From Clostridium_AI sp964409685 (lineage in GTDB: Bacteria > Bacillota > Clostridia > Lachnospirales > Lachnospiraceae), in assembly GCA_964409685.1 (NCBI GenBank), contig CAYPEJ010000018.1, positions 1-64,000 on the forward strand: a stretch of 64,000 nt of DNA. The letters are read 5' to 3'. The translations under genes and the position numbers were made by a program. Below are positions 31,401 to 35,304 of the stretch, in pieces (position 1 is the stretch's first letter; every line of letters begins with the position of its first letter). The notes under the pieces are model-generated. The model ran no database searches. It saw nothing but the letters and a program-made list of their open reading frames with translations, and was not told the origin of the DNA.

Positions 31401-32545
31401 CCGACCATGATGGCGGCGACACCAAGCCCAAAGTGGAACTCGACTTCAGCACACGGCCCGAATGGTTTCAAGGGTTTCGCAACGACGGAACGCTCAAGGC
31501 CGATGGCTGGCACGGCAGAATCCCCATCCCGGGTACGGATAACTATGCGACCGAGATCGGGATTGGAATCGACATCGACGGCAAAGAGACGGAAATCCCC
31601 CTCCTGTACAAAGGCATGAACAAGGAGGATCTGGACTACGTGGTAGGCCTTGAATCCAAGAACACCTCGATCTTCGACCTGGCCGACAAGGGCGACGAAA
31701 ACGCCAAACGCGTACTCAAAGACGCCATAATGGTCGGGCGGTACCTGGTATCGAAGGGGCAGTCGCCGTTCAAGGAGAACGAGATGGCCGGTAAACTGAG
31801 CGACGAGCAGCTCGAACAGCTGTTCATTTACGACAGGGGCGACTTGTTCGCCAAGGCGCAGAAGGCCTTTCTCAACATGGAGGACTTCGCGGCGACGGTG
31901 AAGAAGGACCCGTCAAACGGGTTGAACACCCTCGGGTATGGATTCCACTTCAAGCCCGACGGCAAAACCCGGTGGGCCGACACCGACACGATGACGCGCT
32001 TCGAGGGTGTGCGCCAGCTCGAACTGGAAATCAACAAGCGCAAAGACCGGCTGTCCAAGTTCATCCCGAACTGGAAGCTGATACCGGACCTCGGGCAGAT
32101 GGCGCTCGTGGACGTGGCGTTTGGCAAGGACGACACGCTGAGCGCAGCCAAGTCGCCGAATCTGCACAAGAAACTAAAAGCAGCGAAGACACCGGCGGAG
32201 GCGCTCGCCGCCGTAAAGGAAGAGTTCCCGTCGTACGGGATGAACCAGAAGAGCGACGACGGCAAGGACCTCGGAGAAGGGATGCGCGACCGCCGAGTTA
32301 AAGGCTCTGCCGTGTGGTTCCCCAAAGACAAACTCGTCTACACGTTCGACCCCGTGACCGGTACCTACACGCACAACTTCGCGGCCAAGAAAGCAGCCCC
32401 TCAGCCGCAGCCCAAGCCGCAGCCCAAGCCGCAGCCCAAGCCGCAGCCCAAGCCGCAGCCCAAGCCGCAGCCCAAGCCCAAGCGTACCGTGCGTAAAACC
32501 GCCCCCGCCAAGCAACCCGTCAAGAAAGCGAAGAAACGCAAATGA
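10466..32545 (+). CDS. 7359-residue multi-domain virion protein (RNA polymerase-like, peptidase, DUF1848, lysozyme)
   Basis: A single uninterrupted frame with ATG behind AGGAACCGGC. Visible parts: a helical N-terminal region (1-1720); a Pro linker with 12-residue repeats (about 1726-1765); an acidic linker (about 1990); a region holding a beta-prime-like DxDGD motif (D3520/D3522/D3524); a Pro/Thr linker (about 4473-4535); a metallopeptidase-like HEYFH (4710-4714) with NEEVAAE about 45 residues on; a DUF1848-like domain (about 4927-5200) with CxxxCxxC at 5186-5193; a poly-Pro linker (about 5560); a long helical region; a GH24-like lysozyme (about 7120-7260); and a basic (QPKP)n tail. It is co-directional with virion genes and overlaps the next gene by ATGA. 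By analogy with N4 and crAss-like giant virion polymerases I infer that it is packaged and injected. Whether it stays one chain or is cleaved is unknown. Confidence 0.9.
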   Translation: MAFDIFDTEDETTPRPVRPVQIATSTMSGDPQTDDTSPFSLIASQPLAPTPEVDATYVNGVRRPVYETPQDATVPKVGSAHDLLQVDPDPTGQYTIAYGQKTGQALGAADVQSINAFGKRFSVGQLVQTDTGRKILDLVAKNREGVRRDFFEAMNPLNWNIWEKLPYVGMFASVGGSIFKGKQVSDTYEKMLKGEPVSDDDLLTATLYNLENRRMSDQTWGATVADIITQAPGFMAEFAASGKLLEGARRYAAKALAENGSVKGLSRVGLATATKTLAEETTADAMGAVVRKVAEEAGDASARGLASAAQSVMSNSALKADVVDSVARVLEGSILSDELAAVTGAKAWGANMVKKVAKERAALAVEGYLKANAMSSSVLRSTRAAGKSIADAAVRGLLDVGRWGTEDSTVLTTATGSAGKALADALNVFFVEAPLKGAELYALNRAVTAPLLFTGAVGRQELAIQAAAYRNNDERLMEDAKAIGLGLDLLEYISENTGRGLKSILRAGALKFAPKLAAPAARTAGNFHYTSAALRRNPQGQIVGAELEGLIEQGHGAEVGGVMRRFVEKVLGKPGTAKTNTLDDQVTAVTAKLKADGINPGNRTALAATLREGMVQPGLSQDVAAALGTDIKGYTNGALKWAYNEKVDGMKLTCFRQYVMADYCARHQIGPETAMRVFEQMGYDGILGEMFEERYNDVVSALWGLDAEKDQSFKARIERAFKSINPGWDQLTAEAVGFAMPMVARAGTMRALNAIGGPDALGEFKDNASLYLDATRHGAVGQWRRGDVAAGHARTVKAERAKLAEATTALTAAEASRPANADDQWELEHIAPLKAEVAKYRTAIARLYRHYRLFNESLTGDQRSDDNNFVNAAPLTTAQAELPDEEYNRILAVTEADATRASAATTVLKSRAAWMGQLLYKQENRTPDEEPSLFRKAAVWAVKAAGTLTTGDMGIMSMNPAQWHGEDRGLPRGIQESLKNGYKRIFTEELRNLQQANAAAAANGGTEHTYQADYDTAHERALAKFQPLAERLMAESLAAHQARTFSREEVTDAAIIEVARGRGIMFDGATRELVSPDGSRQTMDAFYDTNRDEVNGIRNRASVALYDMLAGGHLQSGRVAMHRTTDDSNPVVDVLEIPRNLPTEEQAVVAMIMRQIPGMRNVLRAHQIDADKPLDIQLGGPATRQEWLDNIVRTVLPTGEITGESMQEALSHAGDVDPLLLENVARDLNFQYDGTDSDLARRNREIIELAILSKTVSDSNVITYARPGTLTPNDPAASEWTEYVTARRRSDGRWAYLDANGHSQVATSDELDAQMAANGNWTRVSPQVVFTSAQLLQADDAMTMIAGLGMKRQYLAALNRSGVDVNYYDPLFRTGTASYNNPVVADRIRAEEKSLSDLYERNGRQTDPKLYLAPGASATDANAMAAAAALRDKAQAAYYRRNDETRGYAKLADDTLRRAGVAVPFSNTGVSIGTVASDLHGKYSISLSAVRGRRQSGNVYVPIDHSIAQNYKSALLSAALIDAYAKNRRYIDEIFDAGIRDFMQAVDRVAQTAQNNAATPELAANIADFRAATVSRGDMPTRKPSAFTFSLLARAFALYQTEAEGNLKSVLGDFAPALKEIASAVRATPQFQAFTAVVDRVFGGSGMNPDAIARAQGVDNTRGLARMFALFAPSGSPSLYEAIENARPAGLSANEFLTRVGEQDASILNAFVHPRPSRPATPQNHPTPPSGPRGPNNPTPPSGPRGPNNPTPPSGPRRPNSPTSPSGSGGPTGPRRPGPTGPTGPAAPGSEATPVRSGSRAGWNRERVVRAQVAQEQAAERAAQEQAMRGAQETLARLRSQRAPQPAPQVGQPVPSPTAQLNEVQAAVQELPENAVTEDVLLRAMQSPEPTPAEPSDRAESTPTDNEIEISEDYLDALADRGRAIRSDMRGGNTSDANVEELRQVLGEADAIREDIARVTAARETPQPPRPPSGTTSDADTASLRRGDRTEEPPPDQDPLDDLDFFFVGGNGGVSATDTVQETSGDGEKIPVVFKEPTELTESEITSLCPVLAKMYHALNNMDPTADELKSFLRRLNPGIRDKDTDRFAETFAEMDTKRRQDQFEDLWTWDEDTAEEGALPDGYEDGNRKAVLALQTKALNNFLALTMLVNPATGRNFQGFMEDLRGTLRRSLGFEPDSEALSFVDGLVNPRANPAATPSLRYAYFAETLASFSTNPERITRCMHELLGPKNGHPKNRKALVLLGYLAAMPTNVRSQMTQLVASSAPSKPVKVRASFLREDGHDAYGKLADKVVFTVEHRRPNSGKLSVPIAAATYRELTGKTAAEVRELAAALTVDAKAISEAGGFLPSLKTVRRGSKSSLFNSMADLFEKYFGADSTICSIFSSYDTGDYLDQGILKDQVRDVLTASKGAVPYTVEAIVSGLETIASTIGDGKVTAEVADQVAALVFATGSSANGGYVVPPNSARRPDQISAIFTAFQEVMPATIMTAEVDPERTNQPASSVAITMRGVEPALQVFMDRMDAMGFRAVCERLYPAFAGLPETGAASKQSILGLCRQAMCWPTAARDSVVAKSLSKTMDPLETYKGCETSFELANDMAALAKISNLTARGAKSNELKRKYGVTTIAAFRPDNTFYVPVFSGDHSSSILISCPFLDKFAGKTYLEAATEVASWLGLDLLGVDAKRSATTSLEAPGVSFIGLKHNPDGTVKYARDSRFAKTGTWTLDNSDEPRGAKARIANWQEYRRKDQAKFNYFGGITKYIGFGPEGSSTKHYADTTFKNIAVDGTGARYTSGDVVGVSISGASRSGSVPLADPRYQAELALAMRAGATIVADNKKNRERSYNKDSEGRLAEFLSANGYVATELADGAIWRPADKALAENEPEHGECRVNIVWSKDGGANESMLGTTLATGYGAEQLKLCAKDVNSITLKFHAMNTANSGSYGAHLEFIKSLCLGMKQESNVGEFGKWDPKRVLMDFIRKQRSSDFADSTSVLTDFDSVKLSLANSKTMGVSDGNGGVKPFMKWFFDELGKAIDRAGKPLDSYEGDALDKLFATEDNPEGFVDWVDQAMPERSGKRKISEILDGVRLDRIEGLASENTYSLSYVSNDLMGFQVANVSHTATTQKRGKTQYGKTPRNNLVDAMTMASVLRTWNADIANGNISEHGSDPAIFSNLPEVADNLQELLASWVDVAKCMVNDPYTAKMLRLDDEEMREMQARHEPIDGQFMRDKVARALASLVRKNISVPLKAVDTPLVSNMSWVDDNGNVQTHSASQMFKDTLQGSMTIPQVDNQFMRAYRRMALCNVNNRDPSFRYGLYLGVSCNELEAKFANVLQNWQLTESEPTKRTIEILDVVFTELRDAEEAVVKTNNRGAADRALFIRRLLAECFFDHRGKPMVEHKRHYKTRSNGQIVENVAEWYVEVSYDDLFTNLVKDERGKPTFDRSAVYTDMTDSKGVKRMYLGGTMFGLPRTPSGNGSMWLQVVRAALPVTEKELDDGDWKAGYDAMVAPDPFTLKILGCDHDGDKSKLYMLESPSVMTPANSKAERTLRDAPRTLNLNAGATSWLEHRGEYIGKDDEGYPLFKQHELQVTDVAKMQANNSFVMGLFDMARALPVKCQGHSAPVYCGMTTDTASFDNLGAAFRGTKATLTPKAEEGAKAGTAWDTDITKNADIVLPAVLDAKSGRTIGNPEVAAIAGSGMMNAGNARALVVSLASSLHLSWMSGVCKTGLFSSMSNDDTAAEWLDFIYHIDGLSNATFDDAKEQMCSRLGITSGMMDTIIADFITYGRLTGEFPSDDEAFAEAFKHYAASGKKGGSRAYMRRATDKTDYAMQADIRRMFTGKATVAVTSDALKSFFGLKYDTDGKKWVADPDNQSSTGCFIVNELRAELPKFCEEYGVTPDTAEDMLSGLLRRLATMNVNYSDAAGYVKYLVDKKASGGDTSLDCRTMLEWFVSKRDLAEAKAFAKSINYLKADPMAPGAATQAEKLRNSFDKLIENCEDKALAKRLTRMHNGVLQIYNALATSSVQGYGEQAVEEYEKNVSALARNGSDPLLAALFIGAERLDKKDPLVVRANAQMVGMSLAAFRTVRVLPNSKINSGNILDVLEAIGTGSANATRGRRPRNLILDACHGIETLFDLMYRLNMSSTARNVNPIFTYFGERGASGARGFNEETYYGTPEGAQPVTIKGHDGRPVTLDVDARRIGLLFMGVSESQMDDVRKLYDRVVDGRELDDIPFQHVLYSKQKEEHGFGISVNSIKQIAASKSLAYAVRTQSRFAQEMRAELAEAAHIIHILKGILGEDVNITPSIMFGQLLPIYAALTQRLDRTPDSRSSDIVTALGDTYQRWANELASLRRRHPELLSMATAVNHAPVMLGWEMDEMGEVKPRRMTQGEIVNTLRQQAARLNLANVGELLKMAVRSDKKGNLFKSKVGRILVKTLHIGEWSMGNPGRYPLIDPFGNQGLYKALLKHFAGADAQVRQPAPAPAPAPTQAAKPITAPASVPAPTARPAEAPTQTQTQTTEDVPTVVTPTETGAQADNGMNSHVKELAERMGALLQHWTGATVEYRGGSEFFIKGTLTGSATPNGKSTVIRVNVAKQIQSDDRLAELVGTKGREPSKTWLLSNANRRSDIEGRRITVDELKAELAQMTDEEKMSYVRTWAPVGVTRRNENNDWARAQWAVDAKAAGALVLQIDISEDGVSGGRFPNVVYHEYFHAMVSMLNSVGAFSIDDLKHLRKKYGRANITARLADQDEQVLWFNEEVAAEDFRRFVETGECKDERTRGIFQRLFDFCKAIFKMLTTTGFRSEDYENSMDESPLAAMVLTGRAERSHTDPTVVQPAEFEDVARVDAMLPATMTDEDLARMGTEVLTQFDTPFGTQQLNNVPATDDVERFSNTTESTDTLHSGKTILSNEELRIWNEQGVGPNPRILVASEHTDPVWFADELVDIINGKKHIKDYRGNETRLTGKDFAGLYIITKHDGEPLRKILETKIPKLIHFSITGLGGTQWEPGVMRYNDLLDRISEYINLGLDPDTITIRIDPLLPGVTMISDVERIVSRAKAMGIKRFRFSVCDMYGNTVARMRSLGYEPTEHGYVARADGSPGFHASRDTLNRIATRMVQIGKKYDVTFGTCAEPLVRPGISREGCLSTAAVSRMLGTTIDDSKSRQRPLCGCFGGKSDAFAWSNKCASACAYCYAKHDGDAAMQYYNADGTLKDNKFTRVSPAISEDDTMFLVGGPAEQQAPQTVTERANAELDRVIPDRMRAVYAPQDTLARAIGMAVRNRMRTEGLDPEAADVLSRFSENRELELHGMQRAAAFDAIAQVAAQQGIDPNTIHGGAAEDLVFRALVMLNSAIAQSNNSAVSGPINTRGVVVDGQTLPMTGDSIQPRRPFHATASDLAGCIMAACGQTPEAIGAAAKRDIERLRPRYAGTSFEAVIDRCSNALGILMSEDPSRLCEDPAFREDTLGTAISLLEAGLTGGTMSEAGRRPYALAAAGTSLNPSFEPNRAMYGNHVDADGHGNPDFQYVMHRTLDSLYTVLAGMKFYRTLGFEPGNVEDAAASIPPPPNGQPPPPPPNTPNQTAAFLGLEARQLIERGNNAVDFYDQPMFVANNMESWLSSFTRKTFGTVDIAEFMQAHNRRHAGFVSRLCQEENWVAALMGLDVLPGQSLAAVETVQGKFKMKYGKVLRRDGNNYVRFVRYNTHTPFHGREAARGPDRVLRRGAVTLTEDEARMCDLVLKADRVYASGGRRVLTGVDRISFSAADSHNEADYTREAVEAKFNAGEQLSEFENAIFRLYRQMPEWLADKLRERLVTEACAALTEAEQMHLTRGESVTNYVLEKLDVAGLVTPRSISTADGTKMKVHGALVIDIDEIETMFQSSSAKAKLLEAGRKEEWLTRKARIEPLMKIYREVSAWVRTNPWLTDSEAGYFHNFGSNIPFVRGSGVFMYNANRVNRMTERRPAGERMSEAESEFRDMMESFSTQADIPSVRSATDKQLRFLASLFGIQVNNVTGFRNELADGAYAPGTANARRTGLAVPTGSNLSDLCSLIYNRLVESAWRENGDPVVDAVGGRTVVERMMAQYESRAESDRSIAGAVGMTDDLMYRMHGVLPANAQLGHAIHNAVDGITNALAFRASLVNMLMTPDTDGAPTCYADPNLLTADAGAVPLGAWEPVARWWAAYHHIPYDETKTGIENAHDIYKKLHDEFAARKTINGKRFGELSAEEIDARSISGFMAQHDDHDDVLNNLGGGYTLGYAKQLMTASRNLGSTAQRAIIHRALAYSKSLSVSYSMFFPLATKWESPIGAVGAIASLGSNISPELMRKHPEAAKALQKMFSGDGWITQDFLGFKDIVEMMDSNDPFLSELIGWAAALNVPISDGRTNPMEPQRSIVQRDVQRLVKMVHDQFDARAAAKVDSVLRALLLNSGEKAFTYALNATKLATVAQICMKLRHEAEKRGKAFDPVRDLRRYAGYINAEIGGIDPLKYAWAHPANRSLMNMLMFSWEWTRGAWEAGGGGAIENLLFGGHTMTREERKFIVGRWVRMFSAVMIGAPVMFQFLIKAIAVAMGHDDDDEKWWAWQNEDKAWLSAFNLTPLLKAMTENFPTVAQWKKDHPVMGALLPMYTGDDRANRAHGSFDNGRQYYMHFGKQGWEFFRWFTDPINQFISKLSMPTQRILEGVFGRSLTWLDRELPWGDMGPVERWLAPTLDSATVNFIKAFLPFTLAGLTDKGDAGVLSAFGPIQMGDADSTIKEKMHKVLAEYAYNDRRGYNDARDLSGKGVKFRVDVLDKSVTLNHLARIAQANGCSVKESIQLIDSALAAMTGQLYGDLLDALPDRPDGDFDGARISKICRALVRIGRQRRNVYDAVVDKLKKRRIKISPELSKVWASLIKQGFNDPYKPVELRQASKGGDGLSNFLATDDVPQSLFGFEVVSENYTENDLGFFKKHPDAGGFYDLGNDGDDDDDPPPDGTDGPLVQADHDGGDTKPKVELDFSTRPEWFQGFRNDGTLKADGWHGRIPIPGTDNYATEIGIGIDIDGKETEIPLLYKGMNKEDLDYVVGLESKNTSIFDLADKGDENAKRVLKDAIMVGRYLVSKGQSPFKENEMAGKLSDEQLEQLFIYDRGDLFAKAQKAFLNMEDFAATVKKDPSNGLNTLGYGFHFKPDGKTRWADTDTMTRFEGVRQLELEINKRKDRLSKFIPNWKLIPDLGQMALVDVAFGKDDTLSAAKSPNLHKKLKAAKTPAEALAAVKEEFPSYGMNQKSDDGKDLGEGMRDRRVKGSAVWFPKDKLVYTFDPVTGTYTHNFAAKKAAPQPQPKPQPKPQPKPQPKPQPKPQPKPKRTVRKTAPAKQPVKKAKKRK
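15641..15748 (+). repeat. 36-bp coding repeat, Pro-rich linker of giant protein
   Basis: Two near-identical units and a degenerate third encode PTPPSGPRGPNN. They form a flexible linker between the N-terminal region and the polymerase-like region. Confidence 0.85.
20840..21060 (+). other. RNA polymerase beta-prime-like DxDGD motif within giant protein
   Basis: The stretch reads FGLPRTPSGNGSMW...APDPFTLKILGCDHDGD. Cellular beta-prime has RAPTLHR...LHPLVC..NADFDGD at the same relative places. The three Asp of the DHDGD would bind catalytic Mg. This is a motif-level match; the partner beta-type barrel with its lysines was not located. Confidence 0.65.
24440..24860 (+). other. Zinc-metallopeptidase-like segment within giant protein
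   Basis: VVYHEYFHAMV gives HExxH at residues 4710-4714. FNEEVAAEDF about 45 residues later supplies a candidate third ligand Glu, as in gluzincins. It sits immediately after the 4473-4535 linker, a place where processing would separate the polymerase region from the rest. Confidence 0.6.
25240..26070 (+). other. DUF1848 (radical-SAM-like) domain within giant protein
   Basis: The order RILVASEHTDPVWFADEL, then a TKHDGEPLRKIL barrel strand, IDPLLPGVT, FGTCAEPL, CGCFGG and CASACAYCYAKHDG matches the DUF1848 layout, including the terminal CGC...CxxxCxxCYA cluster. Cys 5170, 5172, 5186, 5190 and 5193 are present. The family's reaction is not established. Confidence 0.7.
31800..32340 (+). other. 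GH24 (T4-type) lysozyme-like domain at C-terminus of giant protein
   Basis: Glu7139 is followed by Asp nine residues later and then GLNTLGYGFH, matching the T4 lysozyme E-(8)-D-(5/6)-T catalytic spacing. LGEGMRDRRVKGS matches the LxGLxxRRxxE signature downstream. A role in local peptidoglycan opening during DNA entry is likely. Confidence 0.65.
32405..32476 (+). repeat. 12-bp coding repeat (PQPK)n
   Basis: Six perfect ccgcagcccaag units near the end of the giant gene give a Pro/Lys tail followed by a Lys/Arg-rich terminus. Confidence 0.9.
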
Positions 32546-34228
32546 GCAAGAACACCCCAGTACCGCAAGGCCAACCGGTCGAACCCGGCGGCCCGCGCAT
32601 CGTCATCAACCCGACGACCTTCGAGAACAAGAAGGACGCCCTGTGCGTCGCGTTCAATGAGGGCTTCCGTATCATCATGGAGATCATGGAGTTCGACCCG
32701 GTGAGCGAGCCGACGGAGGAACAGCGTGAGTTCTTCTCCAACACGGCGTACGCGCAGGACGAGGTGCAGCTCAGGCGCACGATCATCGCCCGCATTGCGA
32801 CGCTCGACACCAGCGTCAAGAACCCGACCGACGAGCAGCTGCAGGAGACGGTCGAGTTCCTGCACAGCGTGATGGAGGCAGGGTTCCCGACGAACGAGTG
32901 GGAGCAGTCCGCCGTCCAGCGGCTCGTCGACCTCGTCGAAGCGGTGCCGATGCGCTCGGGCGCGAGAAAGCCGAGGGCCGGTGGAGTCAACGAAGCCGCG
33001 GGTGCCGGCGATACCGAGGAGCAGAAGAACCAGCAGGACGTGAATGCGCAGCAACAGGCGCAGACCGGGGAACAACCTACGGTAGAGACACAGACCGAGG
33101 GCCAGCCTGCGGAAGAAGCAAAGCCAGAGACACCGACGACCACTCCGGAAAAGACCATCGACGGCGTCGTAGTGCCGGACAACATGAAGGAAACCGGTGT
33201 CGTCGGGAATGGTAATGGACCGAACGAGATAAAGATTGATTACAAAACCGGCGTGATGACACGCAACGGAAAGGTTGTGAGCGGATCCGGGGAAGCGTCG
33301 TTGCACACGGAGGTTAAAAAGTCGTACGCGACAATCGATGGCGATGGCGGTCCTGGCACCGTTAAGCAGTCTGAGAACTTACGTGGCATTGACACAAGTG
33401 GTGCTGGCGGTTATATGCGGAGAGCAGACGGCAGTGTTGTCCGCGGTGTTGGTGCCGGGACGGCTGTGGACAAATACGAGTCTGCAGTGCGCGACGCNNN
33501 NNNNNNNNNNNNNNNNNNNNNNNNNNNNNNNNNNNNNNNNNNNNNNNNNNNNNNNNNNNNNNNNNNNNNNNNNNNNNNNNNNNNNNNNNNNNNNNNNGCA
33601 GGGTCAGCAGGGTCAGCAGGGTCAGCAGGGTCAGCAGGGTCAGCAGGGTCAGCAGGGTCAGCAGGGTCAGCAGGGTCAGCAGGGTCAGCAGGGTCAGCAG
33701 GGTCAGACAGTGAAGCCCGCGGACATCGCCAAACCCGCGCAGCAGAACTCCGCGCAACAGCGGCCTCCGCAGAACTGGAGCGGCTGGTCCAAGGACGCCA
33801 TCAAGGTCGCGGGAACGGACATCCGCGGAAACGCCATCATCCGGCCCGAGGGCGCGAAGGGCAGGGACATCCGGGGCAACTGGGTCATGCAGGGCGGCGG
33901 ACTCGTCTCGAAGGACGGCAAGGTAATCCAGCAGTCCGTGAAGCTCACGGACGAGCAGAAGGACGCCGGAGGACGGCTCATTCGCGGTATCGACGGGAAG
34001 ACCCGTATCAGCTACGGGACGCTCGACGGCAAGCCGCGAAGCAATACGCTCGACGGCAAGCCGCGAAGCAATACGCTCGACGGCAAGCCGCGAAGCAATA
34101 CGCTAGGCGGCCGTGACCGGAGTGCGCTGCGCGTCCAGACGCCGACCCAACAGAGCGTCGTTGGCAACGCGGATTCCGTCGAGCACAGGAGGAAAAAGAA
34201 ACCCCGGTCGATCTCCGTGTCGGGCTAG
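32542..34228 (+). CDS. Repeat-rich virion-module protein with GQQ (collagen-like) tract, interrupted by assembly gap
   Basis: It starts at an ATG overlapping the giant-gene stop (ATGA). The N-terminal 150 residues are helical and acidic, then Gln/Thr/Glu-rich. After the 100-N gap the frame that continues the gene encodes GQQ triplets (9-bp units), then a folded-looking segment (DIRGNAIIRPEGAKGRDIRG) and three LDGKPRSNT repeats, ending KKKPRSISVSG. The placeholder gap length breaks the frame, so the apparent shift is an artefact. Gly-X-Y triplets suggest a collagen-like fibrous element. Its stop overlaps that of the convergent thyX-like gene (shared CTAG, 34225-34228). Confidence 0.75.
33498..33597. 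other. Assembly gap (100 N) in GQQ repeat
   Basis: Exactly 100 N, a conventional placeholder for unknown length. The right flank is a pure GGTCAGCAG array, so the true repeat number is unknown. Confidence 0.95.
33598..33706 (+). repeat. 9-bp coding tandem repeat (GQQ)n
   Basis: About twelve visible copies of ggtcagcag continue leftwards into the gap. Confidence 0.9.
34019..34099 (+). repeat. 27-bp coding tandem repeat x3
   Basis: Three identical units encode TLDGKPRSN near the C-terminus of the GQQ protein. Confidence 0.9.
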
Positions 34229-34764
34229 GCCATCGGGCACTTGCCGCAGCCCTGCATTTCGTGGCACTTGCCGCCACGGTACGCGCAGTCGGCCTGGCAG
34301 GCGAGGGCGAGTTCGGTTTCCCCGGCCGCTCTCAGCCGCTCGACGACCTGTCCCCAAAGCCACCGCGTCTCATAGGACGCCTTGGCGCAGAGGCGCTTGC
34401 GCGAGATGGCGAGTATCTCCGCGGCGTTCGTTAGGATGACGTGGTTGACAAGCGCGCCCTGCGGGATGAGGTTGCGCTCGAGCTTTGAGCCCGTGCGGTC
34501 GGGGCGCTGCGTCGAGACGAAGTGCTCAGCGAACTTGCCATGCCGCACGTAGTGGACGGACACCCAGCTCGGGATGTTCTCGAAGGTGATCTTGAAGATG
34601 ACGGCGCGGAGCGGGCTGTGCTCAGCGGAGATGAGCTTCGACTTCCATTCGGTACTCGGCTCCTTGCCGATCGGCTTCTTCCCGACGGTGGCTCTGGCGA
34701 GGTCGAGCGCAAGACTCCATGGCGTGACGCGTTCGACCGAGACGTTGACTTTTGAAAATTCCAT
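34225..34764 (-). CDS. thyX: ThyX-family (FAD-dependent thymidylate synthase-like) protein
   Basis: 179 aa; the start at MEFSKVNV follows AGGAAACCAAC. AEHSPLR (47-53) and VRHGKFAEHFVSTQRPDR (73-90) correspond to the ThyX dUMP/FAD-binding motif (RHR..S..R). The tail AYRGGKCHEMQGCG is typical of the short phage ThyX-like group. The family converts dUMP to dTMP with methylene-tetrahydrofolate, FAD and NADPH. At 179 aa it is shorter than cellular ThyX, so activity is not certain. It is separated from its upstream neighbour by a terminator, and its own promoter was not found. Confidence 0.75.
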   Translation of the reverse strand: MEFSKVNVSVERVTPWSLALDLARATVGKKPIGKEPSTEWKSKLISAEHSPLRAVIFKITFENIPSWVSVHYVRHGKFAEHFVSTQRPDRTGSKLERNLIPQGALVNHVILTNAAEILAISRKRLCAKASYETRWLWGQVVERLRAAGETELALACQADCAYRGGKCHEMQGCGKCPMA

Positions 34765-34781
34765 GTTGGTTTCCTCGTAGT

Positions 34782-34830
34782 GAAAAAGAAAGCCGCCGTG
34801 TGTGAAAGTGTAAGGAAAGCACACGGCGGC
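34782..34830 (-). terminator. Terminator between small Lys-rich gene and thyX-like gene
   Basis: On the minus strand GCCGCCGTGTG and CACACGGCGGC form a perfect 11-bp stem around a 17-nt loop, followed by TTTCTTTTT. Confidence 0.8.
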
Positions 34831-34855
34831 AGAGAGGGGTAAAGACTGACGACGG

Positions 34856-35302
34856 CTACTTCTTGGCCGGCTTCTTTTCGGTCTTGTCTGCCGGTTTCTT
34901 CGCGCACTTGCATTCCTTGGCCTGTAGGAAGCTCTTGGTCAGGTCCGCCGCGACAGACGTGTTGGCGAGCATGCTCACCTGGTCGTAGGCCACCTTGGTG
35001 ATGTCGTGCACAATCTCGGTGATACGATGCATAGCCGTCGCGGTTTCAGGTACTTCGCTAAAACCGAGCTTGCACATCCTGCCAAGCAGCATTTCAAAGA
35101 CCTCGGTGATCGAGATGAGGTCTTTCGTGTGGCCGCACACGTGATCGCGCATACGGATACGCTGCTTGTTGGTCGTTTCCTCTCCGAAATAAGGATGCGC
35201 GTACGCCCACTCGACCGTGCCCCACTTCGGTTGGACGGGCTTCTCCGTGGCCGCGGGTTTGGCCGTTTCGACTTTTGCGGACTTGGTTTCTTTTTTGCTC
35301 AT
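34856..35302 (-). CDS. Small protein with Lys/Ala tails, unknown
   Basis: 148 aa from the MSKKETK start, with AAGGA six bases upstream; an ATG two codons earlier abuts the AAGGA and is less likely. Both ends are Lys/Ala/Pro-rich and disordered; the centre (about 35-125) is helical with several Met and Cys. The tail CKCAKKPADKTEKKPAKK is strongly basic. The leader is A-rich (AAACCACAAACACCAAGG), like the repeat leaders of the SSB-like and helicase genes. Function unknown. Confidence 0.6.
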   Translation of the reverse strand: MSKKETKSAKVETAKPAATEKPVQPKWGTVEWAYAHPYFGEETTNKQRIRMRDHVCGHTKDLISITEVFEMLLGRMCKLGFSEVPETATAMHRITEIVHDITKVAYDQVSMLANTSVAADLTKSFLQAKECKCAKKPADKTEKKPAKK

Positions 35303-35304
35303 TG

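Noticed and set aside
33598..33706. Short regular repeats as a CRISPR array
   Set aside because: Units are contiguous 9-bp coding repeats with no spacers; the same holds for the 12-, 18-, 27- and 36-bp arrays.
32542..34228. Programmed frameshift in the GQQ protein
   Set aside because: The frame change coincides exactly with a 100-N placeholder gap, which is not a multiple of three; no slippery site is needed.
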